In this document: one piece after another, positions 17,073 to 27,203 of the stretch
How positions within the stretch are numbered: the first letter of the stretch is position 1
Layout: the number at the start of each line of letters is the position of its first letter
Assembly (NCBI GenBank): GCA_030614785.1
Contig: JAUWTJ010000014.1
Coordinates: forward strand, 1-60,891
DNA length: 60,891 nt
Direction: 5' to 3'
From: Alphaproteobacteria bacterium
GTDB lineage: Bacteria; Pseudomonadota; Alphaproteobacteria; M2410
The notes under the pieces: generated by a model
The model's input: only the letters and a program-made list of their open reading frames with translations
Database searches by the model: none
What the model was told of the DNA's origin: nothing
Position numbers and translations under genes: made by a program

Positions 17073-19259
17073 ATGATCCGGCAATATGAACTGGTAGATA
17101 TGGTGCGGGCCTACGATCCCAATGTGGATGAGGGCCTGCTCAACCGCGCTTATGTGTTTTCCATGAAAGCCCACGGATCGCAGATGCGCCACTCGGGCGA
17201 TTCCTATTTTTCCCACCCTCTTGAGGTCGCCGGTATTTTGACCGGTCTCAAGCTTGATTCCGTGACCATTGCGACAGGTCTGTTGCATGATACGGTCGAG
17301 GATACGACGGCCAGTCTTGGGGAAATTGAGAAAACCTTTGGCAGTGAAGTCGCCGCCATGGTCGACGGCGTTACCAAGCTGAGCCAATTGGAACTTTCCT
17401 CGGAAGAAACCAAGCAGGCCGAGAATTTCCGCAAGTTTATGATCGCCATGTCGCGGGATATTCGCGTGCTTCTGGTCAAGCTCGCGGACCGGCTGCACAA
17501 TATGCGGACCCTGCATCACCATCCGAAGGAAGCCAGCCGTCGCCGGATCGCGCAGGAGACCATGGACCTTTATGCTCCTCTTGCCGGGCGTATCGGGATG
17601 CAGGACGTGCGCGACGAACTGGAAGACCTGTCCTTTGAAATGCTCCACCCCGAAGCGCGCGAGTCCATTCTGGCGCGCCTCAGTCTTGTCGCCGGCGAGA
17701 GCGACCAACTTATTGATGAAATTCAGGACGTCGTCACCCGTGTCTTACAAAGAGGCGGGCTGTCGGTAACGGTTTCAGGTCGACAAAAGCGACCCTATTC
17801 GACCTGGCGTAAACTGCAGACGAAGGAAATTTCCTTCGAACAACTCTCTGATATCGTGGGGTTTCGAGTTATCGTGAATGACGTTGAGGCCGGCTACCAG
17901 GCGCTCGTCATTCTGCACCGCAAATGGAAAACCGTGCCCGGTGGGTTCAAGGATTATATCTCAACACCGAAGGCAAACGGCTATCAGTCCATCCACACAA
18001 CGATTATCGGTCCGAAGCAGCAACGGGTCGAGCTGCAAATTCGCACAAGGGAGATGCATGAGATTGCCGAATCCGGCATTGCGGCTCATTGGCTGTATAA
18101 AGAACGTCAAAAGGAACTCGGGTTGGAAGTGGACACTACCAGGCCGAAATCCAATCCCTACGAATCGTTGAGCCAGTTTGTGGAAATGCTGGAGCATGGT
18201 GACAATCCGCAAGAGTTTCTGGAGCACTCCAAACTTGAAATGTTCTCGGACCAGGTGTTCTGTTTTACGCCAAATGGTGATCTGATCAATTTGCCGGTCG
18301 GGGCCACGCCAATCGATTTTGCCTATGCTGTGCACACGGATGTCGGTGATAGTTGCGTCGGCGCCAAGGTGAGCGGTGTCAATGTTTCTCTTCATGCGGA
18401 GCTTCACAACGGCGATACGGTGGAAATTCTTCGCTCGGATGCTCAAACCCCGGATCCTGTCTGGGAAGGTGTCGTGGCGACCGGAAAGGCGCGTTCGGCC
18501 ATTCGTCGTTCGGTGCGCGACGCTGAAAGAAGTGAATTTGTTCGCCTTGGCAGGGACATGGCGCTTCAAACCTTCGGCCGTGAAGGACAGGAGTTTACCG
18601 ACAAGGGGCTGGAAATTGCGGCACAGCGGCTCAAACTTGAAGATTCCGAAGAGGTTCTTGCGCAGGTCGGTAGCGGGATTTTGACCGGCTATGACGTCCT
18701 GACAGCAGTTTTCCCGGGCCATTCGGTCAAGGCGCGACGGGCGCGACGATCCTTTCGTCTTCTCAATCGATCAGTGGAAGTCAGTCCCCGTGTGCCCATC
18801 AAAGGGCTGCGTCCGGGATTGGCCGTCCATCTGTCAAAATGTTGTTATCCTATACCAGGTGACCGGATCGTCGGCATTCGTGAGCCGGGAAAAGGGGTCA
18901 ATGTCCATACAATCGATTGCGAGATCCTGAAACATCATCAGGATACCCAGGACGACTGGATTGATTTGTCATGGGACAAGGATGCCTCGGAGCATATGCG
19001 CATGATCGGGCGGATCCGCGCCTTTATGCAACACGAAGCCGGGTCACTTGGCGTTTTGTGTACGCGCATTGCTGATTTTGACGGCAATATTACAAACATC
19101 AAGATACAGGAACGCAAAAGCGATGTGCATGAAGTCATCGTGGATATTGAAGTTGATAACCTGGAGCACCTGACCCACATTATCGCAGCCTTGCGGGCCA
19201 ATCCGCGGGTTCGTTCTGTGCGCCGGGTTCGTGGTGGCCAGGCGGCTGGCCTGATTTGA
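17073..19259 (+). CDS. Bifunctional (p)ppGpp synthetase/hydrolase (RSH)
   Basis: A 728-residue RelA/SpoT homologue controlling the stringent response. The HD hydrolase domain (about 25-180) keeps the metal site (HSGDSYFSHP, LLHDTVEDT). The synthetase domain (about 235-355) has KDYISTPKANGYQSIHT and VELQIRTREMHEIAE. TGS (about 385-445, VFCFTPNGDLINLP), a RIS/zinc-finger-like region with CCYPIPGD, and a C-terminal ACT domain follow. Oddity: the RxKD motif typical of bifunctional enzymes reads G-F-K-D here (VPGGFKDY). It is followed 18 bp later by pyrE. Downstream of rpoZ. Confidence 0.95.
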   Translation: MIRQYELVDMVRAYDPNVDEGLLNRAYVFSMKAHGSQMRHSGDSYFSHPLEVAGILTGLKLDSVTIATGLLHDTVEDTTASLGEIEKTFGSEVAAMVDGVTKLSQLELSSEETKQAENFRKFMIAMSRDIRVLLVKLADRLHNMRTLHHHPKEASRRRIAQETMDLYAPLAGRIGMQDVRDELEDLSFEMLHPEARESILARLSLVAGESDQLIDEIQDVVTRVLQRGGLSVTVSGRQKRPYSTWRKLQTKEISFEQLSDIVGFRVIVNDVEAGYQALVILHRKWKTVPGGFKDYISTPKANGYQSIHTTIIGPKQQRVELQIRTREMHEIAESGIAAHWLYKERQKELGLEVDTTRPKSNPYESLSQFVEMLEHGDNPQEFLEHSKLEMFSDQVFCFTPNGDLINLPVGATPIDFAYAVHTDVGDSCVGAKVSGVNVSLHAELHNGDTVEILRSDAQTPDPVWEGVVATGKARSAIRRSVRDAERSEFVRLGRDMALQTFGREGQEFTDKGLEIAAQRLKLEDSEEVLAQVGSGILTGYDVLTAVFPGHSVKARRARRSFRLLNRSVEVSPRVPIKGLRPGLAVHLSKCCYPIPGDRIVGIREPGKGVNVHTIDCEILKHHQDTQDDWIDLSWDKDASEHMRMIGRIRAFMQHEAGSLGVLCTRIADFDGNITNIKIQERKSDVHEVIVDIEVDNLEHLTHIIAALRANPRVRSVRRVRGGQAAGLI

Positions 19260-19277
19260 GATTAAGGAGAACATGAC

Positions 19278-19865
19278 GTGGATCACGAAAGTGTCTTGAA
19301 TGAGTTCCGGGCGGCTGATGCCCTTCTGGAGGGACATTTTGTTCTGTCATCGGGCAAACATTCTGACCGATATTTGCAATGCGCCCGGGTGATGATGGAT
19401 GCGGAGCGGGCGGCGCGTTTGCTCGGTGCGCTGGCCAGCAAAGTCCGTGAGGAAATCGAGGGTCCAATCGATCTTGTCGTGTCTCCGGCGATGGGCGGCG
19501 TCATTGTTGGTTATGAACTGGCGCGGCAACTGGGCGTTCCGGCGATCTTTATGGAGCGGGTCGAAGGCGAATTTGCCTTGCGGCGCGGGTTTGAGATTGA
19601 AGACGGCGCGAAGATCCTGATGGTCGAGGATATTGTGACCACCGGTCTTTCCTCACGCGAGTGCATTGGCGCCATTCAGGACCACGGCGGCAATGTTGTC
19701 GGCGGGGCTTGCCTGATTGATCGTTCGAACGGCAAGGCGGACATCGGTGTTCCGCTGGTTCCTTTGATCCGGCTTGAAGTTCCGGTCTATGATCCGGATG
19801 AATTGCCGGAAAGTCTCAAGAGTATTCCGGCAGTAAAGCCGGGCAGCAGGGGTTTGAAGAGTTGA
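19278..19865 (+). CDS. pyrE: Orotate phosphoribosyltransferase
   Basis: A 195-residue enzyme that converts orotate and PRPP to orotidine-5'-phosphate in pyrimidine synthesis. FVLSSGKHSDRYLQCA binds orotate, DLVVSPAMGGVIVGYELA and ERVEGEFALRRGF are family segments, and KILMVEDIVTTGLSS is the PRPP loop. The length fits the short alphaproteobacterial form. The annotated start at 19278 is GTG, with AAGGAG about 9 nt upstream. It begins 18 bp after rsh and ends 4 bp before pdxJ, in a single plus-strand operon. Confidence 0.95.
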   Translation: MDHESVLNEFRAADALLEGHFVLSSGKHSDRYLQCARVMMDAERAARLLGALASKVREEIEGPIDLVVSPAMGGVIVGYELARQLGVPAIFMERVEGEFALRRGFEIEDGAKILMVEDIVTTGLSSRECIGAIQDHGGNVVGGACLIDRSNGKADIGVPLVPLIRLEVPVYDPDELPESLKSIPAVKPGSRGLKS

Positions 19866-19869
19866 GCCT

Positions 19870-20649
19870 ATGACAAAAGCTGTTTCCTATGCCGGTCCCT
19901 TGCGCCTTGGTGTGAACATTGACCATGTGGCGACCATTCGCAATGCGCGAGGCGGTGGCCACCCCGATCCGATCCTCGCTGCGCAAATTGCGGCGAACGC
20001 TGGTGCGGATGGTATTACGGCGCATTTGCGCGAGGATCGCAGGCATATCGCTGATGGCGATATTGATCGGCTGATGAGCGATGAGATCCACCTGCCGCTT
20101 AATCTGGAGATGGCGGCGACGGAAGAGATGCTTGAGATTGCGCTGCGCCACAAACCCCATGCGGTTTGTATTGTCCCGGAAAACAGGGAAGAAGTGACAA
20201 CCGAGGGCGGTCTGGATGCGGCGGCGCATCACAACAAGCTGGCGTATTATGCTGACAAGATTGCAGCAGCCAACATTCGGCTGTCTCTCTTTATTGAACC
20301 ATCCAGTGTTCAGTTTGCCGTTGCCAAATCCATGGGTGCGCAAGTCGTTGAGCTTCACACCGGGGCTTATTGCGAGGCGGTGATTGAGGGCGACGAAAAA
20401 AAGGTAGCGGACCATTTAAAGCGTTTGCAAGACGGTGCAGCAGAAGCTCATGCCATGGGGCTGGAGGTTCATGCCGGCCATGGATTGACCTACAACTGCG
20501 TCAAACCGATCGCGGCGATCCCGGAGGTGATGGAGCTCAATATCGGCCACTTCCTGATTGGCGAAGCGATTTTCATTGGTCTCGATGAGGCAATCAGGAA
20601 GATGCGTATTTTGATGGATGAGGCCCGAAAGAGTGAGTCAGGCAAATGA
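19870..20649 (+). CDS. pdxJ: Pyridoxine 5'-phosphate synthase
   Basis: A 259-residue TIM-barrel enzyme that condenses 3-amino-2-oxopropyl phosphate and 1-deoxy-xylulose-5-phosphate to pyridoxine phosphate in the DXP-dependent vitamin B6 route. [33 protein letters not shown] and [14 protein letters not shown] are hallmark motifs. It supplies PLP, used by HemA and GlyA encoded elsewhere in this window. It overlaps acpS by 4 bp, and the pdxJ-acpS pair is conserved in proteobacteria. Confidence 0.97.
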   Translation: MTKAVSYAGPLRLGVNIDHVATIRNARGGGHPDPILAAQIAANAGADGITAHLREDRRHIADGDIDRLMSDEIHLPLNLEMAATEEMLEIALRHKPHAVCIVPENREEVTTEGGLDAAAHHNKLAYYADKIAAANIRLSLFIEPSSVQFAVAKSMGAQVVELHTGAYCEAVIEGDEKKVADHLKRLQDGAAEAHAMGLEVHAGHGLTYNCVKPIAAIPEVMELNIGHFLIGEAIFIGLDEAIRKMRILMDEARKSESGK

Positions 20650-21062
20650 TAATTGGTTTGGGCAATGACATCATTGATATACGCCGCATCGACAAGGCGC
20701 TGGAACGTTTTGGCGACCGATTTGTTCAGCGTATTTTTACGGATCTTGAACAAAAGAAGTCTGACAGGCGGCGCAATCGATCCGAATCCTACGCCAAGCG
20801 TTTTGCCGCCAAAGAGGCGACAGCGAAAGCCCTGGGAACAGGTTTTCGCAAGAGTGTTTACTGGCGTGATCTTGGTGTGATCAATCTGCCGTCCGGCAAA
20901 CCAACAATGAAACTGACCGGCGGGGCGTTGGAGCGGCTTAAACAGATCACTCCCCCTGCGATGAAGCCGCAGATTTCTCTAACGATCACCGATGATTACC
21001 CAATGGCACAGGCGATTGTTATCATAATGGCTGTTCCGGAAGACATGGAGCTGCCCGAATGA
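20646..21062 (+). CDS. acpS: Holo-[acyl-carrier-protein] synthase
   Basis: A 138-residue phosphopantetheinyl transferase that moves 4'-phosphopantetheine from CoA to apo-ACP for fatty-acid synthesis. The metal-binding [15 protein letters not shown] and [16 protein letters not shown] motifs are intact. The ATG overlaps the pdxJ stop (ATGA). There is a 48-bp gap before lepB. Confidence 0.96.
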   Translation: MIIGLGNDIIDIRRIDKALERFGDRFVQRIFTDLEQKKSDRRRNRSESYAKRFAAKEATAKALGTGFRKSVYWRDLGVINLPSGKPTMKLTGGALERLKQITPPAMKPQISLTITDDYPMAQAIVIIMAVPEDMELPE

Positions 21063-21110
21063 TACGTGGGGCAAGAGGCGGCATTTGGGATACCCAAAAG
21101 GGGATAGTTT

Positions 21111-22403
21111 GTGTGGAATGAGTTGAAGTTTTGGTTTCAGAGCCGTATTGGCCGGGGTTTCCCTGTTGAGCTTGAAGCGGCAAGCGTTTTGCTGACAACC
21201 TCTTTGAAGGGTTCAGAGGCTATCCGGCGCGATCTCAATATGGTGCTGGATCTCATCAATGCCTTGCGCAAGGCCGGTGATGGGGAGAAAGAGGCACTTG
21301 TCGAGAGGTACGGGCAAGTTCTTGCATCAATTGATGGCAATGCGGCAGCAGCAGCGAGCGACGGGAAGTCCCTCATTGACGGGTCAGATTACCATTGGAC
21401 CTTGTCGGAGGGGGCAGGCGCCAACTGGCTGCGCAAGCTGGAGCATATTCCCCTGGTTGCCGGAAAATCCGGTCTCGATTTGCCAGTGGTTTCGGATCTC
21501 GACAACCGCGACGCCAATTGTGACGAGGCACAGCGCCGTGTTGCCGGAGCGATCAAGGCCGTGAACAAGGCTTCGACCGGATTTTCCTCACACCAAAAGG
21601 CTGTCGCCAAACGGCTTGCGAAATTTGCCGAAGATAGCCGACGTGAGGCTGCGGCGTTTCCTGACGAGGCGCGTGAGAGCCTGAGTGAGATTGCCCAAAT
21701 TGTTGTCGTTGCCCTGTTGATAGCTCTGGTCTTCAGATCTTTCCTGTTTCAACCGTTTAACATCCCGTCTGGTAGTATGAAGTCTACCCTTCTGAAGGGG
21801 GATTATCTTTTTGTTTCAAAATATGCCTACGGATTCAGCCACAATAGTTTTCCTTTTAGCGTCAATTTCTTTGAGGGAAGAGTATTCAATCACGTGCCAA
21901 AGCGTGGTGATGTGATTGTTTTCAAGATGACCCGAGATGGTCGGACGGACTACATCAAGCGTCTCGTCGGCTTGCCGGGTGATAAGCTGCAAATGAAAAA
22001 CGGGGTTCTCTATATTAATGACACTCCGGTTCGCAAGGAGATCGATGGAGACTATTGGTATAAGGATGATATCACCGGAGAAGAGTTCGCGGTGCCCAGG
22101 TATCGAGAGACACTTCCCAACGGAGTTGTCCATACAACTCTTGATATGACTGCGCTGGGCCGCAATGATAATACCAGTATCTATCGGGTCCCTGACGGGC
22201 ATTATTTTTTCATGGGCGATAATCGGGACAACTCACAGGATAGCCGTGTTATTGGAGGCGGCGTTGGTTTTGTGCCGGAGGAAAACCTTGTCGGCCGGGC
22301 TGAGATCATTTTCTTCTCGGTCGACGGTTCTGCCAGGATCTGGCAAATATGGCGCTGGCCGACCGCCATACGTTACTCACGGATATTTAAGAGAATTGAA
22401 TGA
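21111..22403 (+). CDS. lepB: Signal peptidase I with a long N-terminal extension
   Basis: A 430-residue membrane protease that cuts Sec and Tat signal peptides on the periplasmic side. The SPase I part begins near residue 188: a TM helix (SEIAQIVVVALLIALVFR), the nucleophile S222 in NIPSGSMKSTL, general base K283 in DYIKRLVGLPGD, and GHYFFMGDNRDNSQDSR. The preceding 190 residues are a hydrophilic, helix-rich region with no TM segment or recognised domain; usual alphaproteobacterial LepB begins right before the helix. The start is GTG at 21111 with GGGGATA upstream. The frame is open throughout the extension. It overlaps rnc by 4 bp. Confidence 0.9.
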   Translation: MWNELKFWFQSRIGRGFPVELEAASVLLTTSLKGSEAIRRDLNMVLDLINALRKAGDGEKEALVERYGQVLASIDGNAAAAASDGKSLIDGSDYHWTLSEGAGANWLRKLEHIPLVAGKSGLDLPVVSDLDNRDANCDEAQRRVAGAIKAVNKASTGFSSHQKAVAKRLAKFAEDSRREAAAFPDEARESLSEIAQIVVVALLIALVFRSFLFQPFNIPSGSMKSTLLKGDYLFVSKYAYGFSHNSFPFSVNFFEGRVFNHVPKRGDVIVFKMTRDGRTDYIKRLVGLPGDKLQMKNGVLYINDTPVRKEIDGDYWYKDDITGEEFAVPRYRETLPNGVVHTTLDMTALGRNDNTSIYRVPDGHYFFMGDNRDNSQDSRVIGGGVGFVPEENLVGRAEIIFFSVDGSARIWQIWRWPTAIRYSRIFKRIE

Positions 22404-23095
22404 CTGAGCGCACTTCAAAGAACCAGCGGGATATGTTCCAGGGCCGCATTGGCTACCGGTTTAAGGATATCCATCTGCTGGAGGAGGCTTTGACCCATTC
22501 GAGCGCCACACCTTCGGGTCACCCGCACAACGAACGTCTTGAGTTTTTGGGCGATCGGGTGCTTGGTCTTGTGATTGCCGATGAGCTCTTGAGGCGGCAG
22601 CCGGAGGCGGAGGAAGGAAGCCTTGCGCGAGCCCTCAATGCCCTTGTTCGCAAGGAGGCCTGTGTGGTCGTTGCTCAGCAGATGGACCTTGGCGCCATGC
22701 TTGTGATGGATACAGCAGAAGATCGCGCCGGCGGGCGGAAGAAAAAGAGCCTTCTGGGTGATGCGTGCGAGGCGTTGATTGCGGGAATATACCTGGATGG
22801 CGGGTTCGAGGCCGCTCGGACTTTTATTCTGGATAAGTGGTCGAGTCAGATTGAGAGCGTCGGTGACGTGCGCCCCGATGCCAAGACCGCGCTTCAGGAA
22901 TGGGCGCATGCGGCGTTGACGGTGACGCCTGACTATGAGACCACCGCTCGGGATGGTCCGGATCACGCGCCGACGTTTACGGTTGAGGTCAAGGCGGGCA
23001 CACTTGCCCCGACCACGGGCGCAGGTCCGTCAAAGAGAGATGCAGAACAAAATGCGGCGGAAGCGATGCTGCGCCGGGAAGGTATTTGGCCATGA
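22400..23095 (+). CDS. rnc: Ribonuclease III
   Basis: A 231-residue double-strand-specific endoribonuclease for rRNA and mRNA processing. The catalytic signature NERLEFLGDRVLGLVIADEL is intact, the second acidic site is in LLGDACEALIAGIYLDGG, and residues about 160-228 form a dsRNA-binding domain (ALQEWAHA ... SKRDAEQNAAEAML). The ATG overlaps the lepB stop by 4 bp, and the era start overlaps its own stop. lepB-rnc-era is a conserved operon order. Confidence 0.97.
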   Translation: MTERTSKNQRDMFQGRIGYRFKDIHLLEEALTHSSATPSGHPHNERLEFLGDRVLGLVIADELLRRQPEAEEGSLARALNALVRKEACVVVAQQMDLGAMLVMDTAEDRAGGRKKKSLLGDACEALIAGIYLDGGFEAARTFILDKWSSQIESVGDVRPDAKTALQEWAHAALTVTPDYETTARDGPDHAPTFTVEVKAGTLAPTTGAGPSKRDAEQNAAEAMLRREGIWP

Positions 23096-24039
23096 TGGAA
23101 GGTGAGAAGATTTTGACACGTTGCGGATTTGTTGCCGTTATTGGCGCGCCGAATGCAGGTAAGTCGACGCTTGTGAATGCGATTGTCGGTGCGAAAGTTG
23201 CCATCGTGACCCACAAGGTGCAAACCACGAGAACGCGGCTCAGGGGCATCGCGCTCGAAGGTGCGGCACAAATTATTCTGGTTGATACGCCGGGTATTTT
23301 CGAACCTAAACGCAAACTCGACAGGGCAATGGTTGATGCTGCCTGGAGCGGGGCTCAGGATGCAGACCTGGTTGCCCTTGTGGTGGATGTTGAAGCGTGG
23401 CGAGACCGTGACAAGGGCGGTGCGGCCAGGCGTGCAGCGGAGGACACCGACCGGATTTTACTGGGTTTGCAACGCTCGAAGCGCAAGGCGGTCCTCGTCC
23501 TCAACAAGATTGATATCCTGCGTCATGAAGAGCTGCTTGCGATTTCATCCTCGCTCAACGAGATCTTGTCCTTTGAGGAAACATTCCTGATTTCAGCGGA
23601 AAAGGGAAAAGGCGTCAAGGATCTGACGCTATGGTTTGCGGACCACTTGCCTGAAAGCCCCTGGCTGTATCCGGAAGATCAGATCGCGGACGCACCGCTT
23701 CGCACGCTGGCAGCTGAAATTACGCGGGAAAAACTCATTCTGCGCCTGCATCAGGAATTGCCCTATGCGATCACAGTGGAAACAGAGACCTGGGAGGAAA
23801 AATCCGATGGTTCCGCCCGCGTGGAGCAGGTGATCTTCGTTGAGAGAGATGGCCAAAAGGCGATTGTGCTTGGTCATCAGGGCAGTACTATCAAGGATAT
23901 TGGCGCGAAAGCTCGCAAGGAGATGGCCGAGAGCTTTGGCTTCCCGGTGCATCTCTTCCTGTTTGTCAAAGTGCGCGAAAAGTGGGCCGAGGATCCGGAG
24001 CGCTATCGTGAGCTTGGTCTTGATTACCCCAAGTCATGA
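23092..24039 (+). CDS. era: GTPase Era
   Basis: A 315-residue GTPase for 16S rRNA maturation and 30S assembly. G1 is GAPNAGKST, G2 lies near TTRTRLRG, G3 is DTPG, and G4 is NKID. A C-terminal KH domain (about 215-300) contains GHQGSTIKDIGAKARKEM, which binds the 3' end of 16S rRNA. I start at the ATG at 23092, which overlaps the rnc stop (ATGA); the TTG at 23086 would only add two residues. Confidence 0.97.
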   Translation: MMEGEKILTRCGFVAVIGAPNAGKSTLVNAIVGAKVAIVTHKVQTTRTRLRGIALEGAAQIILVDTPGIFEPKRKLDRAMVDAAWSGAQDADLVALVVDVEAWRDRDKGGAARRAAEDTDRILLGLQRSKRKAVLVLNKIDILRHEELLAISSSLNEILSFEETFLISAEKGKGVKDLTLWFADHLPESPWLYPEDQIADAPLRTLAAEITREKLILRLHQELPYAITVETETWEEKSDGSARVEQVIFVERDGQKAIVLGHQGSTIKDIGAKARKEMAESFGFPVHLFLFVKVREKWAEDPERYRELGLDYPKS

Positions 24040-24071
24040 TTGCACGGCATACCAAAAACGTGGGCTAGCCA

Positions 24072-24842
24072 ATGGACTGGACTGACGACGCTATTGTTCT
24101 CTCGCTTCGTCGGCACGGCGAAAGCGCCGCTATTGCAGAGCTTCTGACGCGCGAGCACGGACGACATATGGGGCTGGTGCGCGGGAGTTCCCGGCGACAT
24201 GGTGCAACGCTGCAGCCAGGTTCAACGGTTCGGGCAACCTGGCGGGCCAGGCTGGAAGATCATTTGGGGACCTGGACAATCGAACCGGCGAAATCCCGTG
24301 CGGGCATCCTGCTTGGCGAGGCCGCCGCATTGGCTGGTTTGACCTCAGCCTGCGCGGTAACAAGTCTCTCTTTGCCTGAGCGAGAAAACCATCGCCCGCT
24401 TTATGATGCCCTTGAGGTTCTGGCCGATGCCTTCGAGGCGGTGGAGGTCTGGCCGGCGCTTTATGTCAGGTGGGAACTTGGTTTGTTGGCCGAGCTTGGC
24501 TTTGGCCTTGAGCTTGAAGCGTGCGCGGTGACGGGGGTGAGCCAAGATCTTACCCATGTGAGCCCGCGAACCGGCCGCGCCGTTTGCCAGGCAGAGGCGG
24601 CCCCTTACAAGGGCAGGCTCCTCGCCTTGCCCGGCTTTCTCAGGGGGCAGGCGGCCCGGGGGCCGACCGATGAGCGTGCGGGAGACATGAACCCTCACGA
24701 TGTTCTGGACGGGTTGGTCCTGACCGGCCATTTCCTTGAGACGCGGGTGTGGCGGCCGCACGGCAAGGTGGAGCCTGAAGCGCGCCAGAGACTGGCCAGG
24801 CGGCTTGAAAAGCTCGCGCAGACGGGAAGAATCATTGAATAG
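24072..24842 (+). CDS. recO: DNA repair protein RecO
   Basis: A 256-residue recombination mediator that loads RecA on SSB-coated DNA with RecR. The N-terminal OB fold begins MDWTDDAIVLSLRRHGESAA and is followed by a helical domain typical of alphaproteobacterial RecO (LYVRWELGLLAELGFGLELE, ACAVTG). The zinc-binding cysteines found in some RecO proteins are mostly absent. It closes the rsh-recO block with a 32-bp gap after era. Confidence 0.93.
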   Translation: MDWTDDAIVLSLRRHGESAAIAELLTREHGRHMGLVRGSSRRHGATLQPGSTVRATWRARLEDHLGTWTIEPAKSRAGILLGEAAALAGLTSACAVTSLSLPERENHRPLYDALEVLADAFEAVEVWPALYVRWELGLLAELGFGLELEACAVTGVSQDLTHVSPRTGRAVCQAEAAPYKGRLLALPGFLRGQAARGPTDERAGDMNPHDVLDGLVLTGHFLETRVWRPHGKVEPEARQRLARRLEKLAQTGRIIE

Positions 24843-24916
24843 AGTAGCCCGTTGGCCCATAAGTCCGGGATGTTATATGCGGCTGGTTTGTAAACAGGAA
24901 GTGAGTTGAGAGTGTC

Positions 24917-27142
24917 ATGAGTGCACCCGATAAAATTGACGGGATTCAGCCGGAGCCTTTAGCGCGTGCGCTGGGCGAGCGGTACCTTGCCTATGCACTG
25001 GCAACGATTATGAACCGGGCCTTGCCTGATGTGCGCGACGGTCTGAAGCCTGTTCACCGACGGCTGCTTTACGCGATGCAACAGTTGAAACTTGATCCAG
25101 GCTCCGGGTTCAAAAAGTCGGCTCGGGTGGTCGGCGACGTGATTGGCCGATTTCATCCGCATGGTGATCAATCGATCTATGACGCGCTTGTGCGCCTTGC
25201 GCAGGATTTCACCCAGCGCTACCCCCTGATCGATGGACAGGGGAACTTCGGCAACATTGACGGCGACAATGCCGCGGCCATGCGGTATACCGAAAGCCGT
25301 CTTACCGATGTTGGCATGGCACTGCTTGCCGGTATTGATGAAGACACAGTCGACTTTCGTCTGACCTATGACGATGTGGACGAGGAACCGGTTGTTCTGC
25401 CAGGCGGCTTTCCAAATCTGCTGGCCAATGGTTCTTCGGGGATCGCGGTTGGCATGGCGACCAGTATTCCACCGCACAATGCAGGCGAACTCTGCGATGC
25501 ATTGCTGCATCTTATCAAGACGCCGGGCGCGGGCATCGAAAAGCTTATGAGCTTCATTCCCGGCCCTGATTTTCCCACCGGCGGCATTATCGTTGACTAC
25601 TATGAAACCATTCTGGAAGCTTATAAGACGGGACGCGGTGGCTTTCGTGTTCGTTCGAACTGGCACAAGGAAGACGGCAAACGTGGCACCTATGTCATTG
25701 TCGTGACCGAGATCCCGTATCAGATCCAAAAATCCAGACTGATTGAGAAAATTGCGGAGCTTGTGCAGAACAAGAGATTGCCTCTGCTGACGGATGTGCG
25801 TGACGAATCTGCCGAAGACATTCGCCTGGTTCTTGAACCAAAGAGCGGCAAGGTTGATCCGGATGTGCTGATGGAAAGCCTCTTCAAGCTTTCTGATCTT
25901 GAGACACGGGTTCCGCTTAACATGAATGTGCTCGATGCCGATCAGACGCCCCGGGTCATGAACCTCGCGGAAGTCTTGCTATCATTTTTGACGCATCGGC
26001 GCGATGTGCTGCTCAGACGAACAAGATTTCGGCTCGACAAGATTGAAAAGCGGCTTGAAATCCTTGGCGGCTATCTGATTGCCTATCTCAATCTGGATGA
26101 GGTGATCCGGATCATCCGCTTTGAAGATCACCCGAAGCAGAAGTTGATCTCGACTTTTGAGCTCACCGAGGTTCAGGCTGAAGCCATTCTCAATATGCGT
26201 TTGCGCTCCTTGCGCAAGCTTGAGGAAATGGAGATCAAGACCGAGGACAAGGCACTGCGCAAGGAGCGCACTGAACTCAGGAAACTCCTGAAGGACGAGG
26301 GCGCGCAGAACATGATCCTGACGTCCGAGATCAAGGACATCAAGGCGCGCTTTGGTCAAAAGACGAAGCTTGGCGCGCGCCGAACGGACTTCGCCGAGGC
26401 GCCGGAGTTCGAGGTTGATGTTCTTGAAGCGATGATCGAGAAGGAGCCTATTACCATCCTTTGTTCGGAAAAGGGCTGGATCCGTACCATGAAGGGGCAT
26501 GCGGATGGTGGAGCGGATATCAAATATAAGGACGGGGACCGCGAGAAGTTTGTTATTCATGCGGAAACCACCGACAAACTGGTGCTCTTTGGAACCAATG
26601 GGAAGTTCTATACCGTCGCCGCTGACAAGCTGCCGGGCGGGCGGGGACATGGTGAACCGGTGCGGCTGGTCGTTGACCTTGGAAATGATCAGGACGTCGT
26701 GAACCTGTTTGTGCATGATCCGGAGCGCAGGCTTCTGGTTGCTGCGTCATCCGGGCACGGCTTTATCATCAATGAGGCTGATGTTGTCGCCTCGACCCGT
26801 GGGGGGAGGCAGGTTCTGAATGTTTCCGGAGCCGCTGAGGCGCAGGCCTGTGTTGTCGTGGCCGGTGATACGGTTGCGGTGATCGGTGATAATCGCAAGC
26901 TGCTACTGTTTCCGTTAGACCAATTGCCGGCGATGGCGCGTGGGCGCGGTGTTAAACTGCAACGCTACAAGGACGGCGGTCTGGCTGATGTGACGACGTT
27001 CAAGTATAAGGATGGTCTTGGGGTGCCTGAGGGATCAGGCCGCATACGGACCTTTACGGATCTCAAGGATTGGCGCGGCGAACGTGCTCAGGCTGGCCGA
27101 CTTCCGCCCAAGGGGTTCCCGCGGCGCAACAAACTCAATTAG
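24917..27142 (+). CDS. parC: DNA topoisomerase IV subunit A
   Basis: A 741-residue subunit that cuts and rejoins DNA for chromosome decatenation. The N-terminus carries the breakage-reunion domain: [37 protein letters not shown], and active-site Y124 in [12 protein letters not shown]. The C-terminal part (from about 490) has degenerate beta-propeller blades, fewer than in GyrA, which together with the length favours ParC over GyrA. parE is not in the window. RBS GAAGTGAG upstream of the ATG. It converges with the histidine kinase gene, with no obvious terminator in the 61-bp gap. Confidence 0.93.
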   Translation: MSAPDKIDGIQPEPLARALGERYLAYALATIMNRALPDVRDGLKPVHRRLLYAMQQLKLDPGSGFKKSARVVGDVIGRFHPHGDQSIYDALVRLAQDFTQRYPLIDGQGNFGNIDGDNAAAMRYTESRLTDVGMALLAGIDEDTVDFRLTYDDVDEEPVVLPGGFPNLLANGSSGIAVGMATSIPPHNAGELCDALLHLIKTPGAGIEKLMSFIPGPDFPTGGIIVDYYETILEAYKTGRGGFRVRSNWHKEDGKRGTYVIVVTEIPYQIQKSRLIEKIAELVQNKRLPLLTDVRDESAEDIRLVLEPKSGKVDPDVLMESLFKLSDLETRVPLNMNVLDADQTPRVMNLAEVLLSFLTHRRDVLLRRTRFRLDKIEKRLEILGGYLIAYLNLDEVIRIIRFEDHPKQKLISTFELTEVQAEAILNMRLRSLRKLEEMEIKTEDKALRKERTELRKLLKDEGAQNMILTSEIKDIKARFGQKTKLGARRTDFAEAPEFEVDVLEAMIEKEPITILCSEKGWIRTMKGHADGGADIKYKDGDREKFVIHAETTDKLVLFGTNGKFYTVAADKLPGGRGHGEPVRLVVDLGNDQDVVNLFVHDPERRLLVAASSGHGFIINEADVVASTRGGRQVLNVSGAAEAQACVVVAGDTVAVIGDNRKLLLFPLDQLPAMARGRGVKLQRYKDGGLADVTTFKYKDGLGVPEGSGRIRTFTDLKDWRGERAQAGRLPPKGFPRRNKLN

Positions 27143-27203
27143 TGCAGGTTATGAGATAGAGGTCCGCTGATCAGGATGCGAGGTTGTCTTGATCGCTGCG
27201 AAT

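Noticed and set aside
15876-17708. 610-codon open frame on the minus strand
   Set aside because: It lies antisense to folK, rpoZ and rsh, whose products are unmistakable. The translation is His/Arg/Gly-rich shadow sequence.
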